64,000 nt of DNA from the NCBI RefSeq assembly GCF_037076465.1, contig NZ_AP028908.1, positions 1,240,001 through 1,304,000 on the forward strand, in the 5' to 3' direction. A program made the position numbers and the translations under genes. The DNA is from Pectobacterium araliae. GTDB taxonomy: Bacteria; Pseudomonadota; Gammaproteobacteria; Enterobacterales; Enterobacteriaceae. A model generated the notes under the pieces. That model had not been told where the DNA came from. It saw nothing but the letters and a program-made list of their open reading frames with translations, and searched no databases. Each line of letters starts with the position of its first letter. Within the stretch, counting starts at the first letter, position 1. Below, piece after piece: positions 47,128 to 55,824 of the stretch.

Positions 47128-48930
47128 ATGAACACAAGTGAGACGAGTACGGCAAGACCGGGCGTCAGCCAGATTCTGATGCCCTATTGGCTGACGTCGG
47201 AGAAATATCTGGCGCTGCTTATTCTGGCGATGATTATTAGCATCAATTTTGGCACGGCCTACATTAGTGTGGAGGCAAACCGGGTATCGGGCAAGTTTAC
47301 CGATGCGCTGATTGGGCTGGATTGGGAGCAAATAAAACCGCTGTTTATCTTCAGTTTCGTACTCGGTTTGGGTGCCATGATGCTGAGATGGATAAACGTA
47401 CTCGGTCAAGGCTATCTGGCACTGCGCTGGCGCACTTGGATGACACTCCACTATATCCGGCGATGGACGGGGACATCGGCTTATTACGAAATAGAAAGGG
47501 ACGGTGCGCTGTCGAATATCGATCAGCGTATCGCCGATGATGTTAATGAGCTGGTGTCGGCCTCGCTGAATTTTTTTCTCAGCCTTATTTCGGTCGTCAT
47601 CAGTACCGTAACGTACACGGCGCTGCTGTGGTCGGTTTCTGGGGTACTGCGCTTCTCGTTTATGGGCAGCGACTGGGCGATATCCGGCTATATGGTTTAT
47701 GCCCTTTATATCGAATATTTTCTGCAAATTCTGCTGTCGCATTGGCTTGGTAAGGCACTGATAAAACTGAATATGAACCAACAGAACGCGGAAGGAGACT
47801 TCCGCTTTTTGGGCGTCCAATTACGTGAAAATGCCGAACAGATTGCCTTCTATCACGGGGGCGCGCGGGAAGGGGAACGGCTTGCCCAGCGGTTTGCTCG
47901 CGTGCGTGATAATGCGCTCTCTGTGTTGTTGCGCGGCTTCAAAGTCTCGTTTGGTCAAAGCCTGTTTAGCCATTTTCTTTCCCCGCTGCCGACGCTATTG
48001 GCGTTGCCGCAGCTATTGCGTGGGGAGATCACCTTTGGCGACTTGACGCGAATTCAGATGGCTTACGGTTCTCTCGGTGCGACACTGAGCTATTTTATGC
48101 AGGCTTATCAGTCGTTTACCCGCTGGTTGGCGCTGACGAAGCGTTTACAGGATATGGAGGAAGCGCTGAACAAAAGCGTGCGGACATCATCGCCTATTCG
48201 GGTAACGGAACACGCTGGATCTGAATTTTCCTGTCAGGGGTTGCGGCTGCGAACGCCGGATGGTCGGGCGCTGACGGCGTTAGACCACTGGCAGGTCTTA
48301 CCGGGAGAACGTTGGATGATCAATGGAGCATCTGGCGTGGGGAAGAGCACGTTGCTACGTGCCTGTGCCGGACTATGGCAGCACGGTAGTGGCGTCATTA
48401 CACGACCTTGTGGCCGTCGCTATCTGTTTTTACCACAAAAAAGTTACCTCCCGACGGGAACATTCAAAGCGGCGCTGTGCTACCCCGGCACTGCGCGTGA
48501 TTTTACCGATGAGGAATGCCGACAGGTACTCATCGACTGCGCACTACCGGACATGGCCTTGCAGTTGAATGATGAAGATCGCTGGCAGCAGCGGCTATCC
48601 GGTGGCGAGCAGCAGCGATTGGCGATAGCTCGCACATTGCTGCATCGGCCCGATTTTATTTTTCTGGATGAAGCGACGAGTGCGCTCGACTCCGAGACGG
48701 AACAGCGGGTTTATCAGGCATTGGTTGCCAGTCTGCCTGATAGCGCGATTATCAGCGTGGCACATCGAGAAACGCTGTCTGCTTTCCATACTCATCATCT
48801 ACATCTGACCCCACCAACGGAAAGTGATAATTGTGACGAACGGGAAACGCAAACAGGTGATGACGCACCGCAGCATCAAAGCGCTGACAGGGCTTTTGGC
48901 GAGCGCAGCCTTGCCTGGCGGGGCGAATAA
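47128..48930 (+). CDS. YddA/SbmA-type ABC transporter (fused permease-ATPase)
   Basis: 600 aa. The N-terminal half is an SbmA/BacA-like membrane domain (LRWRTWMTLHYIRRWT, then SNIDQRIADDV, the usual conserved blocks) with six membrane helices. The C-terminal ATPase has Walker A GASGVGKST, signature LSGGEQQR and Walker B FIFLDEATSALD. E. coli yddA and Fus systems pair such transporters with a TonB receptor and a protease. Here it follows the receptor by about 60 bases. Moves a peptide or siderophore; direction unknown. Confidence 0.88.
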   Translation: MNTSETSTARPGVSQILMPYWLTSEKYLALLILAMIISINFGTAYISVEANRVSGKFTDALIGLDWEQIKPLFIFSFVLGLGAMMLRWINVLGQGYLALRWRTWMTLHYIRRWTGTSAYYEIERDGALSNIDQRIADDVNELVSASLNFFLSLISVVISTVTYTALLWSVSGVLRFSFMGSDWAISGYMVYALYIEYFLQILLSHWLGKALIKLNMNQQNAEGDFRFLGVQLRENAEQIAFYHGGAREGERLAQRFARVRDNALSVLLRGFKVSFGQSLFSHFLSPLPTLLALPQLLRGEITFGDLTRIQMAYGSLGATLSYFMQAYQSFTRWLALTKRLQDMEEALNKSVRTSSPIRVTEHAGSEFSCQGLRLRTPDGRALTALDHWQVLPGERWMINGASGVGKSTLLRACAGLWQHGSGVITRPCGRRYLFLPQKSYLPTGTFKAALCYPGTARDFTDEECRQVLIDCALPDMALQLNDEDRWQQRLSGGEQQRLAIARTLLHRPDFIFLDEATSALDSETEQRVYQALVASLPDSAIISVAHRETLSAFHTHHLHLTPPTESDNCDERETQTGDDAPQHQSADRAFGERSLAWRGE

Positions 48931-48939
48931 AATTTTAGG

Positions 48940-49701
48940 CTAGAGGGGATCATCCGCGTTTTCCTCGGCAAATAATATATTCATCATGCTTTGTGGGTTG
49001 TTCAAAAACTGACGCGTGATTTGATAATGTTCCGTATCCTGCCACGCGACCTGCTGAATGCCGCTTTCATTAAACTGATAAATCACTGAATTGGGATAGG
49101 CCAGAATAATGGGCGAGTGGGTAGCGATGATAAACTGACACCCGGTGTTCACCAACTGATGGATACGCGCCAGTGCCGTGAGTTGTCGGGTGGGGGATAA
49201 CGCAGCTTCCGGTTCGTCTAGCAGATAAAATCCGTTGGCGCTGAAACGATGGTTTAACAGTGCCATAAACGATTCGCCATGCGACTGCTGGTGTAGCGAA
49301 ATACCACCGTAAGCCAGTTGAGCCAGAGCGGGATCAATATTTTCTATTTCCGTCGCCACGTTGAAAAAACTTTCGGCGCGCAAAAAATAACCGGTACGCG
49401 GACGTTTTACCCCTTTGACAGTACGGAGGTAGTCACTCAGGTTGGAATGGGAGTCACGGGTACTGAAATTGAAATTACGCGAACCGCCTTCCGGATTGAA
49501 TCCCATCGCGATGGCCACGGCTTCTAAAAAAGTCGATTTACCCGATCCGTTCTCTCCCACCAGAAAGGTGACATCAGGGTGAAAGCGGATCTTTTCGAGA
49601 TCGTTTATCGCCGGAATGGTGAAGGGATAAGCGTGCGGGTCGCGTGTTTTTTGCGGATGAAAGTAGACGCGCTGTAAATAGGGCTTATTACTCAGTTCCA
49701 C
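48940..49701 (-). CDS. AAA family ATPase (RecF/ABC-like)
   Basis: 253 aa predicted ATPase. Walker A GENGSGKST at about 50, signature-like SHGESFMALL, Walker B GFYLLDEPEAALSP, and ATHSPI. It starts with GTG at 49701, preceded by AAAGGGG. Similar stand-alone ATPases are widespread and of unknown function. It converges with the ABC transporter gene, with nine bases between them. Confidence 0.82.
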   Translation of the reverse strand: MELSNKPYLQRVYFHPQKTRDPHAYPFTIPAINDLEKIRFHPDVTFLVGENGSGKSTFLEAVAIAMGFNPEGGSRNFNFSTRDSHSNLSDYLRTVKGVKRPRTGYFLRAESFFNVATEIENIDPALAQLAYGGISLHQQSHGESFMALLNHRFSANGFYLLDEPEAALSPTRQLTALARIHQLVNTGCQFIIATHSPIILAYPNSVIYQFNESGIQQVAWQDTEHYQITRQFLNNPQSMMNILFAEENADDPL

Positions 49702-49730
49702 GGTATTTCCCCTTTGATACTGAGAATCTT

Positions 49731-50102
49731 TTACTTGTTGCCGGAGGGGGCTTTTTTATTCGCTCGATGAAATATTTTCAGCGTAATAAGAGTGCCTACA
49801 AGTAGGACAGCACCGAACGTTAACGCTCTAATCAGCGGAGCCGAACCTTGCAGGAACAGGCTGGAAATAACCGTGCCCAGAGAGAATAATATCGTGATTA
49901 TAGTAATAACGGAGACATCATATTCTGAGATTTTACGCTTAAAGAGTAGGGTTTTAATCGCCAGAACGATGATAGTGCCGATGAACCACCCGGCAATGGA
50001 TATAGCAATATCTGAATAAGGATTCTCAGTGGCCGCAAGGTAGCCTGCGACGAGTACGATAAAAAGGCTGAAAAGAACAAATAATAAAACATTCCTGTTC
50101 AT
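49731..50102 (-). CDS. Small four-helix membrane protein
   Basis: 123 aa, not recognised. Four predicted membrane segments (about residues 5-23, 32-52, 62-84 and 92-110), with a positively charged tail. No conserved motif of known families was seen. It is separated from the flanking genes by short gaps. Confidence 0.6.
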   Translation of the reverse strand: MNRNVLLFVLFSLFIVLVAGYLAATENPYSDIAISIAGWFIGTIIVLAIKTLLFKRKISEYDVSVITIITILFSLGTVISSLFLQGSAPLIRALTFGAVLLVGTLITLKIFHRANKKAPSGNK

Positions 50103-50262
50103 GGTTTTTCCTTATGTTGAAACGACTTAATAGTTGAGGCGATGGGGTAACGCTGGCATTCGATCATTTTACGCAATTTACGGTATCTGGCCTATTTTAT
50201 ATTTCATAACTAAATTGGCATAGCATAGATAAAATATGGGTATAGCCTGTTGAGATCGGTCT

Positions 50263-50883
50263 CTAGAAGAGTGAATAAATGTTTTGAGTCGCAAACATAG
50301 TCAGAAAAACTGCCAGTCCTCTGTCTATACCTGTCCGGTAACGGAAAAAAAATCTTTTAATGGTAGGACGCCCAAAGATCAATGCCACAAAAAAATACCA
50401 TGAAAACTCCAGTGCGCTACATATTATTACTGCCACAATTTGTTCTGTTGGCGATCGCGTTACAGCAAGAAAACCAGACCAGATGCTTATCATGAAAGCA
50501 ATAGTTTTCATATTGAAAACATTAGTTAAAGCGCCTGTGAAGTAGGCTTTTTTCATCCCGCCAAAAAAAACTTCATCGGGATGAGTATCCGGGCCTGTTG
50601 ATGTCTCCCGATTAAACGTACTACGTAAGATAATGTATGCAATATAAATGAGATATAAAGCTCCTAATACGACTGAAACTTTAGAGAATGATGGAAAAAC
50701 GTGAATGATACTGGATAGTCCAAGCAACGATAAAATTGAAAAACATGCGCCAACTGAGCAAATGCCAAGTGTTACGGCAAGCCCTTGTTTGACTGAACCA
50801 AGAGCTGAATAACGACTTACCAGTATGAAGTTTGGACCAGGGCTTATCACCGCCATTATATAAATAAATACGGCATAAAACAT
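50263..50883 (-). CDS. LysE/RhtB family exporter
   Basis: 206-aa inner membrane protein with about six hydrophobic segments. The N-terminal signature MAVISPGPNFILVSRYSALG is typical of LysE/RhtB amino-acid exporters. Substrate not predictable. It lies alone in an AT-rich stretch. Confidence 0.88.
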   Translation of the reverse strand: MFYAVFIYIMAVISPGPNFILVSRYSALGSVKQGLAVTLGICSVGACFSILSLLGLSSIIHVFPSFSKVSVVLGALYLIYIAYIILRSTFNRETSTGPDTHPDEVFFGGMKKAYFTGALTNVFNMKTIAFMISIWSGFLAVTRSPTEQIVAVIICSALEFSWYFFVALIFGRPTIKRFFFRYRTGIDRGLAVFLTMFATQNIYSLF

Positions 50884-51115
50884 TTTATTTCGCTCTGAGT
50901 GGGATTTCTGGTGATTATGTTATCGCTGATGTACAGCTATTCATATGAGATTTTTTATCTCAAACCATTAGCCATATTTTTTGACGGATTATGGCAGGTA
51001 TGAGTTTCAATGCGTTAAACACCTTGATTTTTACCATACATCTCCAAGTTGAACTATTTTTTTTAATATAAATTAAATAGTTTAATATAGATAAAATCTG
51101 ATATATCAAATAAAT

Positions 51116-51146
51116 ATGACGCCGATCTAAAGATAATCGGCGTCAT
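51116..51146 (-). terminator. Terminator of the autotransporter gene
   Basis: ATGACGCCGAT and ATCGGCGTCAT form a perfect 11-bp stem with a 9-base loop, a few bases past the stop. The minus-strand tail is only moderately T-rich (ATTTATTT). Confidence 0.65.
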
Positions 51147-51153
51147 TTGCTTA

Positions 51154-54093
51154 TCAGAAGGACACGTCAACACCGCCGCGCAGCACTTCTTCGTTACCGC
51201 GATCGGCAAAGTGTTTGTCGGCGCGCAGGAAGAAGCGGGCATCGGCCGCTTTACCGATGTCCAACCGCACACCTGCCCACTGCGAGTCTTTGTCCAGACG
51301 AATGCCCGGAATATCGAGGCGCTCACCTTCACGACCCAACCCGCTCCAGCGTGCGGCCACGTCCAGCGATGGGTTGGAGAAAGCGTGCTGGTATTCGCCG
51401 TTGACGCTGACGCTGCTCCACCAGCCTTTTTCCCACTGCAACAACGCCCGCAGATTAACCCCCGTCAGACCCACGGTGCGGGAATAATCATCTCCTTCGC
51501 CCGTCAGACCGAACTCGCTGCCGGTGTCGGTAAAGCCGCCGGTGGAGAGATAGCTGTATTTCAGCCCGGTATAAGGTTGCACGCTGAAGACATCATTGAG
51601 TGCCAGTTCATAGCCGGTTTTCACCAGACCTTGCCAGCCGTCGCTGGAGGTGCTGCTGGAAACGGCTTCAACATCGTCCAGCAGGATAGAACGTTTCAGT
51701 TTATCGCGACCGTGCTGATAGCTCAGGTTGCCCTGAACGTACCATTCCGGGGTGAGGTTATAGCGGGCATAGGTCATGACGCCTTGCAACTTGTTTTCAC
51801 TGTTGCCGCCGCTGCCCTGATAGTCCGCTTTAATCTGGCTGTTGGTATAGGCAACCCCTGCGCGCAGTCCCGGGGTGTCGAAATCGGTATCCGCGCCGAT
51901 GGCGGTCAGCGTGATATCGTAATGGCTGCCGAGATAGCCGGATTGTTGCAGATCGCCGCGCAGCTTGCCGGTTTCGATCCACAGGCCGTAGTCTTTGCCG
52001 TCGGCAAGCAGATCCAGACGGTTATTCAGCAGTTGGTTTTGGTAATCCAGGCTGTTAAACAGTATGGCGTTGCTGGAGGCGTGCGCCTGGCCGGACAGCG
52101 AGTCCAGCGCGGTGGCTGCGGCACTGGCGCTGCCCAGTTGCTGGAAGGCGGCGGCTTTGGCTAACACACTGGATTGTTGCGCGGTAGTGGTGGTGAGCGC
52201 AGACCAGCGATCGGCCACTTGCAGAGCGGATTCGACGTTGGCGGCGGTTTGTAACTGTGCGGCGCTGTGTAAGCCGCTGTTTGTGACTGCGTCGACGGTG
52301 TTCAGTCGGCTGAAGGCACCGGTGACATCGTTGGCACCGTAAGTCAGATCACCCGTCAGGAACAAACCGAGATCGGTGGTTTTAAAGGTGCCGCTGACGC
52401 CCTGATTGCTGTGCAGCAGGGTTTCCTGCGTTTTGACGACATAGGTTTCGCTGGGCAGACCGACGCGTAATGTGCCATCCAGTGAGGCGCGACCTGCAAC
52501 AGTAAGCGGATTGGACAATGTCACGTTCAGCAGGCCATTACTGCCCTGGGTGTAATTACCGGCGACGGTCAGGCCGCCTTGCGCGGTGGTGGCCACCGTA
52601 CCGGTGTTACTCACGTTGCCGCCGATACGTCCTTTCCCGGCCAGTGTGCCGGTTCCTGAAACTGCGGCATCGCCAGCGATCGAACCATCGACAAACAGGC
52701 TGTTGGCGGTGATTTTGGTGTCGCCTTTATAAGTGTTGTTGCCGGTCAGACGTAGAATACCATCGGCATTGTCGGCGCCAGTCACGATAAGGCCGTGCTC
52801 ACCGCTAATGTTATTGGCGAAAGTATAATCGCCGGCGGTGAGACGGGCGGTAAAGTCATCGGCGTAGAACATCGCTGGGCCTTTCAAGGCTTTATCAATG
52901 TTCAGATCGCCCCAGCCAAAAGTATCGTTAAAGGGACGGCCGTTGGCGGTATCGGCGATTTTGGTCTCGGTACGCTGCCAGATAGCATTCCCGTCTTCAT
53001 CGTAGAGGAAGTTGCCTTGGTCATCCTTTGCGTAGCCGCTGGTAATCATGCTATGGGCATCGGTGTGATAGGTCGCGGTAGTGAGTAAGGTCTGCTGCAG
53101 GTTATAGCCGGTCATCCAGGGATAAGTACCTTTGACCAGCGATGCTGCCCCTGAAATGCGTGGCGCGGCAAATGATGTACCATAGCTTCGTTCTGTTGTA
53201 TCACCATTTTCAGCGGGGCTATCAACATAACCCGGCGCTGCCATGCAATATGCCGCGACTTTGCCACAGGCATTAAATATAAAGAGATCGGAAGGCCGGG
53301 TTGTGCCATCTGAGCGCAATACCCCTTCTGAACTTTCCTCTCCTGGCGCGTAGCCAGTGGCAGCCAAAATTCCTTTTTGTAGCGAAGGATCGTTAAAAAT
53401 CAACGGCACTTGGGTATCTGGCGATGGAATCGCTGAGTCGTTATTTCCTGTGGCAACCACACTTAACGCTTCTGAATCAACGATTTTTCTTAAATCGTTA
53501 TAAATTAATTTGTATTGATTTTCAGTTTGAGCTTTTTTGAAATCCTCATCAGTCACCAATCGTTCATCTGAAGAGTAGGACATATTAATAATTTGGACGC
53601 CCGAGTTAAGCAACCAATCCACAGAGGCCGAGGTTTTTAAATAATCAAAGCTGTTATTTTTAGATGCCTGGGCAATATAGAGTTCACTGTCTGGTGCAAT
53701 ACCGCCTGAATAGACCTTGGTCGCAAGCCCTGCTAATGTTAGTGCCACCAGCGTCCCGTGACCACTGACGCCAAGGTTATCATTAACTTGCGAACCACCA
53801 TCGGAAAAAGATCTAAAACTTACATTGTTGTAATTGAATTCTGAGCGACCTGATGCGAGACCGGAATCAATAATCCCTACTTTTACGGCGGGTGGTGTCG
53901 GCGTTTCCGGTTCTTCCGGGTTAGTCGGGTTAGTCGGATTGCCTGGGTTCATCGGCGCCACGTTTCTACTGCCACCAGTGCCACCGCTGCTGCAACCAGC
54001 CAACACCAATAGAGCGATACTGATATTGGCGGCTAATACCGATTGTCGGAAAGTTTGTTTTTTCGGCGATAATAAGGACGTTGCTATCGTCAT
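51154..54093 (-). CDS. Subtilisin-family (S8) autotransporter serine protease
   Basis: 979 aa. The N terminus ends in a lipobox LAGC (Cys34). A Pro/Asn/Thr-rich linker (residues 47-70) precedes the subtilase domain with catalytic Asp77 in GIIDSG, His113 in GHGT and Ser308 in GTSFAAP. A beta-strand repeat (LTGNNTYKGDTKI) links to a C-terminal autotransporter barrel ending VDVSF. This lipidated-subtilase plan resembles NalP-type proteases. Surface-anchored or released protease, possibly virulence-related. Confidence 0.93.
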   Translation of the reverse strand: MTIATSLLSPKKQTFRQSVLAANISIALLVLAGCSSGGTGGSRNVAPMNPGNPTNPTNPEEPETPTPPAVKVGIIDSGLASGRSEFNYNNVSFRSFSDGGSQVNDNLGVSGHGTLVALTLAGLATKVYSGGIAPDSELYIAQASKNNSFDYLKTSASVDWLLNSGVQIINMSYSSDERLVTDEDFKKAQTENQYKLIYNDLRKIVDSEALSVVATGNNDSAIPSPDTQVPLIFNDPSLQKGILAATGYAPGEESSEGVLRSDGTTRPSDLFIFNACGKVAAYCMAAPGYVDSPAENGDTTERSYGTSFAAPRISGAASLVKGTYPWMTGYNLQQTLLTTATYHTDAHSMITSGYAKDDQGNFLYDEDGNAIWQRTETKIADTANGRPFNDTFGWGDLNIDKALKGPAMFYADDFTARLTAGDYTFANNISGEHGLIVTGADNADGILRLTGNNTYKGDTKITANSLFVDGSIAGDAAVSGTGTLAGKGRIGGNVSNTGTVATTAQGGLTVAGNYTQGSNGLLNVTLSNPLTVAGRASLDGTLRVGLPSETYVVKTQETLLHSNQGVSGTFKTTDLGLFLTGDLTYGANDVTGAFSRLNTVDAVTNSGLHSAAQLQTAANVESALQVADRWSALTTTTAQQSSVLAKAAAFQQLGSASAAATALDSLSGQAHASSNAILFNSLDYQNQLLNNRLDLLADGKDYGLWIETGKLRGDLQQSGYLGSHYDITLTAIGADTDFDTPGLRAGVAYTNSQIKADYQGSGGNSENKLQGVMTYARYNLTPEWYVQGNLSYQHGRDKLKRSILLDDVEAVSSSTSSDGWQGLVKTGYELALNDVFSVQPYTGLKYSYLSTGGFTDTGSEFGLTGEGDDYSRTVGLTGVNLRALLQWEKGWWSSVSVNGEYQHAFSNPSLDVAARWSGLGREGERLDIPGIRLDKDSQWAGVRLDIGKAADARFFLRADKHFADRGNEEVLRGGVDVSF

Positions 54094-54602
54094 TCTATTT
54101 TCCTACTCTTTGTCATTTAGAACATAAAACCACTTCCCAAAGAAAGCAGGGATTTGGCTAAAGGCATCTGTTTGTTAATACGGCATACTATTCTGACGAA
54201 TAAAACCGCCGATTATGAACAAGACTAAAGGATAAGGATCTTGATACTTTTTAAGTAAATATCTCATTTTTCTATGTGGCCCTGTCTTCATGTTTATTAT
54301 CATAACCGCTTGTTACATCATCAAATGTTGCCAGTTAGGCAAGAGCGCATTAGCCCTTCATTGGTATTTGTGCAATAAGATGGCAAAAGCGACAGCGACA
54401 AATGGAATTTATCGTTACCCATTTTTCCTTGCTGAGCTTTTGGTGGCGGTTTAGCAATCGGTTTTGGGCTGGTTCTGGTATTTACAACCTGTGGTATCTG
54501 AGATGGGATGTTGAGGTAACGGTATGTCTGTCATTTACGGTACTCTCGGCAGACTGCCAGCCATCGGCATGACAATCTCCACCCTTTATTCGAGGTAAGA
54601 CG
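54094..54602. other. Intergenic region without recognisable gene
   Basis: About 500 bases. It contains the promoter of the leftward autotransporter gene and the leader of the DUF1272-like gene (GAGGTAAG seven bases before its ATG). Short frames exist, some encoding a Gly-rich hydrophobic stretch, but all are interrupted. It may hold decayed sequence. Confidence 0.5.
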
Positions 54603-54830
54603 ATGCTTGAATTACGCCCCAACTGTGAAAATTGCGATTGTGATTTACCACCCCATGCTGAGAGCTATATCTGTTCCTACGAATGTACATTTTGCCCAGA
54701 TTGTACGGATAAGATATTTGAACAGGTTTGCCCGAACTGTGGTGGAGAGTTGGTCAAAAGACCCGTGCGTCCGGTACGTTGCTTAACTGAGGATCCGCCA
54801 TCGTTTACCCGGATTGTAAAAAAGCATTGA
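54603..54830 (+). CDS. DUF1272 cysteine-rich protein
   Basis: 75 aa with eight Cys arranged as a double zinc-ribbon-like pattern (CENCDC, YECTFCPDCT, VCPNCGG). It starts MLELRPNCENCD, which fits the DUF1272 family. Probably binds zinc. Function unknown. Confidence 0.85.
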   Translation: MLELRPNCENCDCDLPPHAESYICSYECTFCPDCTDKIFEQVCPNCGGELVKRPVRPVRCLTEDPPSFTRIVKKH

Positions 54831-54971
54831 TTGGTGTTGATGGCGGCACGTTATCAACCTGTTTATTGTAAAAAGGGCACATCGCATCAACCTGTTGATA
54901 ACGTGCTTGTTTACTCCGCCATTGTTAAATCCGTCCCATAATGGATCTTTTCATGTTAAACCGTGGTGGAA

Positions 54972-55781
54972 TTACGGTTTAACATGGCAATCCCCCCAGT
55001 CTGTTGATTTCGGAAGGGCTTCGGCGATCAATGAGTAGAGCTTGGGATCATAGGTTTTGAGTGCTTGGCGTGTGTTGATTTTATTGTGAATACCGTTGGG
55101 CGGGTCGGATTTGGCATTGGTGTTATACCAGTCCTGTACGCCTTCGGCCCAGTATTCATCCATGTTGGTGTCACGATAGGTTTTGATCAGAAGGCCGTTA
55201 GAATGTGCGTCGTTAAACGCGCTTTTCAACCGCTTAAGAAAATCGGGTTCTACCTTATTAAGCGCATAGGGCAAAGAGTGTCCAAACTCATGGACGCAGA
55301 TACTCTCGTTTGGGTAACGATCGCCTACCGAACACAGCAGATTTTCCTCGCCGCATGAGGTCGTTTGTCCGCCGAGACCCCTCGCCCGATCGTTTAACGC
55401 TTGTTTCTTTGATGGTGGCGCATTCTGGTAACCATATTCCGGAATATCTGCTGTCCCCTCATTTTTGCCGATGACGGCGAAACGAACATGATTTTCCTGT
55501 AATTTTGCAAGAATGTCGCTACGGTGAGAAGTCATGTTGACGATCAATTTACAGGCGAGTAATAGCGCCTTGTCTTCTGGCGCATCAGAGGAGAGTACTG
55601 GTATGCCATTTGCATCGACATACTTATGGTAAAAAGCAGAGAGTGAATAGTCTTTACGCACCGCATTGGGGACGGCCTCCACATGGGAGCACATACCCGG
55701 CACCGGTGCCTTGCTTTCTCCCCAGGCGCGAGAGTAAAAACAGAGCATTACAGGTATCACCAGGTAGAAAATTTTTTTCAT
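54972..55781 (-). CDS. Secreted HEFGH metallopeptidase-like protein
   Basis: 269 aa with a signal peptide (MKKIFYLVIPVMLCFYSRAWG). A zinc motif VHEFGH at residues 163-168 is followed 45 residues later by DEYWAEGVQDWYN, where Glu213 could be the third ligand, as in gluzincins. Conserved Cys residues suggest disulfides. It is the last gene of the glycosidase cluster, 43 bases after GH127. I do not recognise a named family. Peptidase activity is an inference. Confidence 0.72.
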   Translation of the reverse strand: MKKIFYLVIPVMLCFYSRAWGESKAPVPGMCSHVEAVPNAVRKDYSLSAFYHKYVDANGIPVLSSDAPEDKALLLACKLIVNMTSHRSDILAKLQENHVRFAVIGKNEGTADIPEYGYQNAPPSKKQALNDRARGLGGQTTSCGEENLLCSVGDRYPNESICVHEFGHSLPYALNKVEPDFLKRLKSAFNDAHSNGLLIKTYRDTNMDEYWAEGVQDWYNTNAKSDPPNGIHNKINTRQALKTYDPKLYSLIAEALPKSTDWGDCHVKP

Positions 55782-55824
55782 ATCGGTCTTCCTTATGTCC
55801 TTGTCGTTCCGGTCTGGGGCATTG

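Noticed and set aside
47095..47820. Minus-strand frame of about 240 codons
   Set aside because: Antisense to the YddA/SbmA-type ABC transporter gene; the residue content is shadow-like and no ribosome binding site was seen.
36168..48930. RiPP precursor gene near the TldD/TldE pair
   Set aside because: TldD/TldE process peptide antibiotics in other systems, so I looked for a short Cys- or Ser/Thr-rich precursor in the gaps at 40365-40518, 44281-44687 and 47067-47127. None was convincing.
51211..52164. Long plus-strand frame of about 317 codons
   Set aside because: Lies wholly antisense to the autotransporter gene and its translation is typical of a shadow frame in a GC-rich repeat-containing gene.
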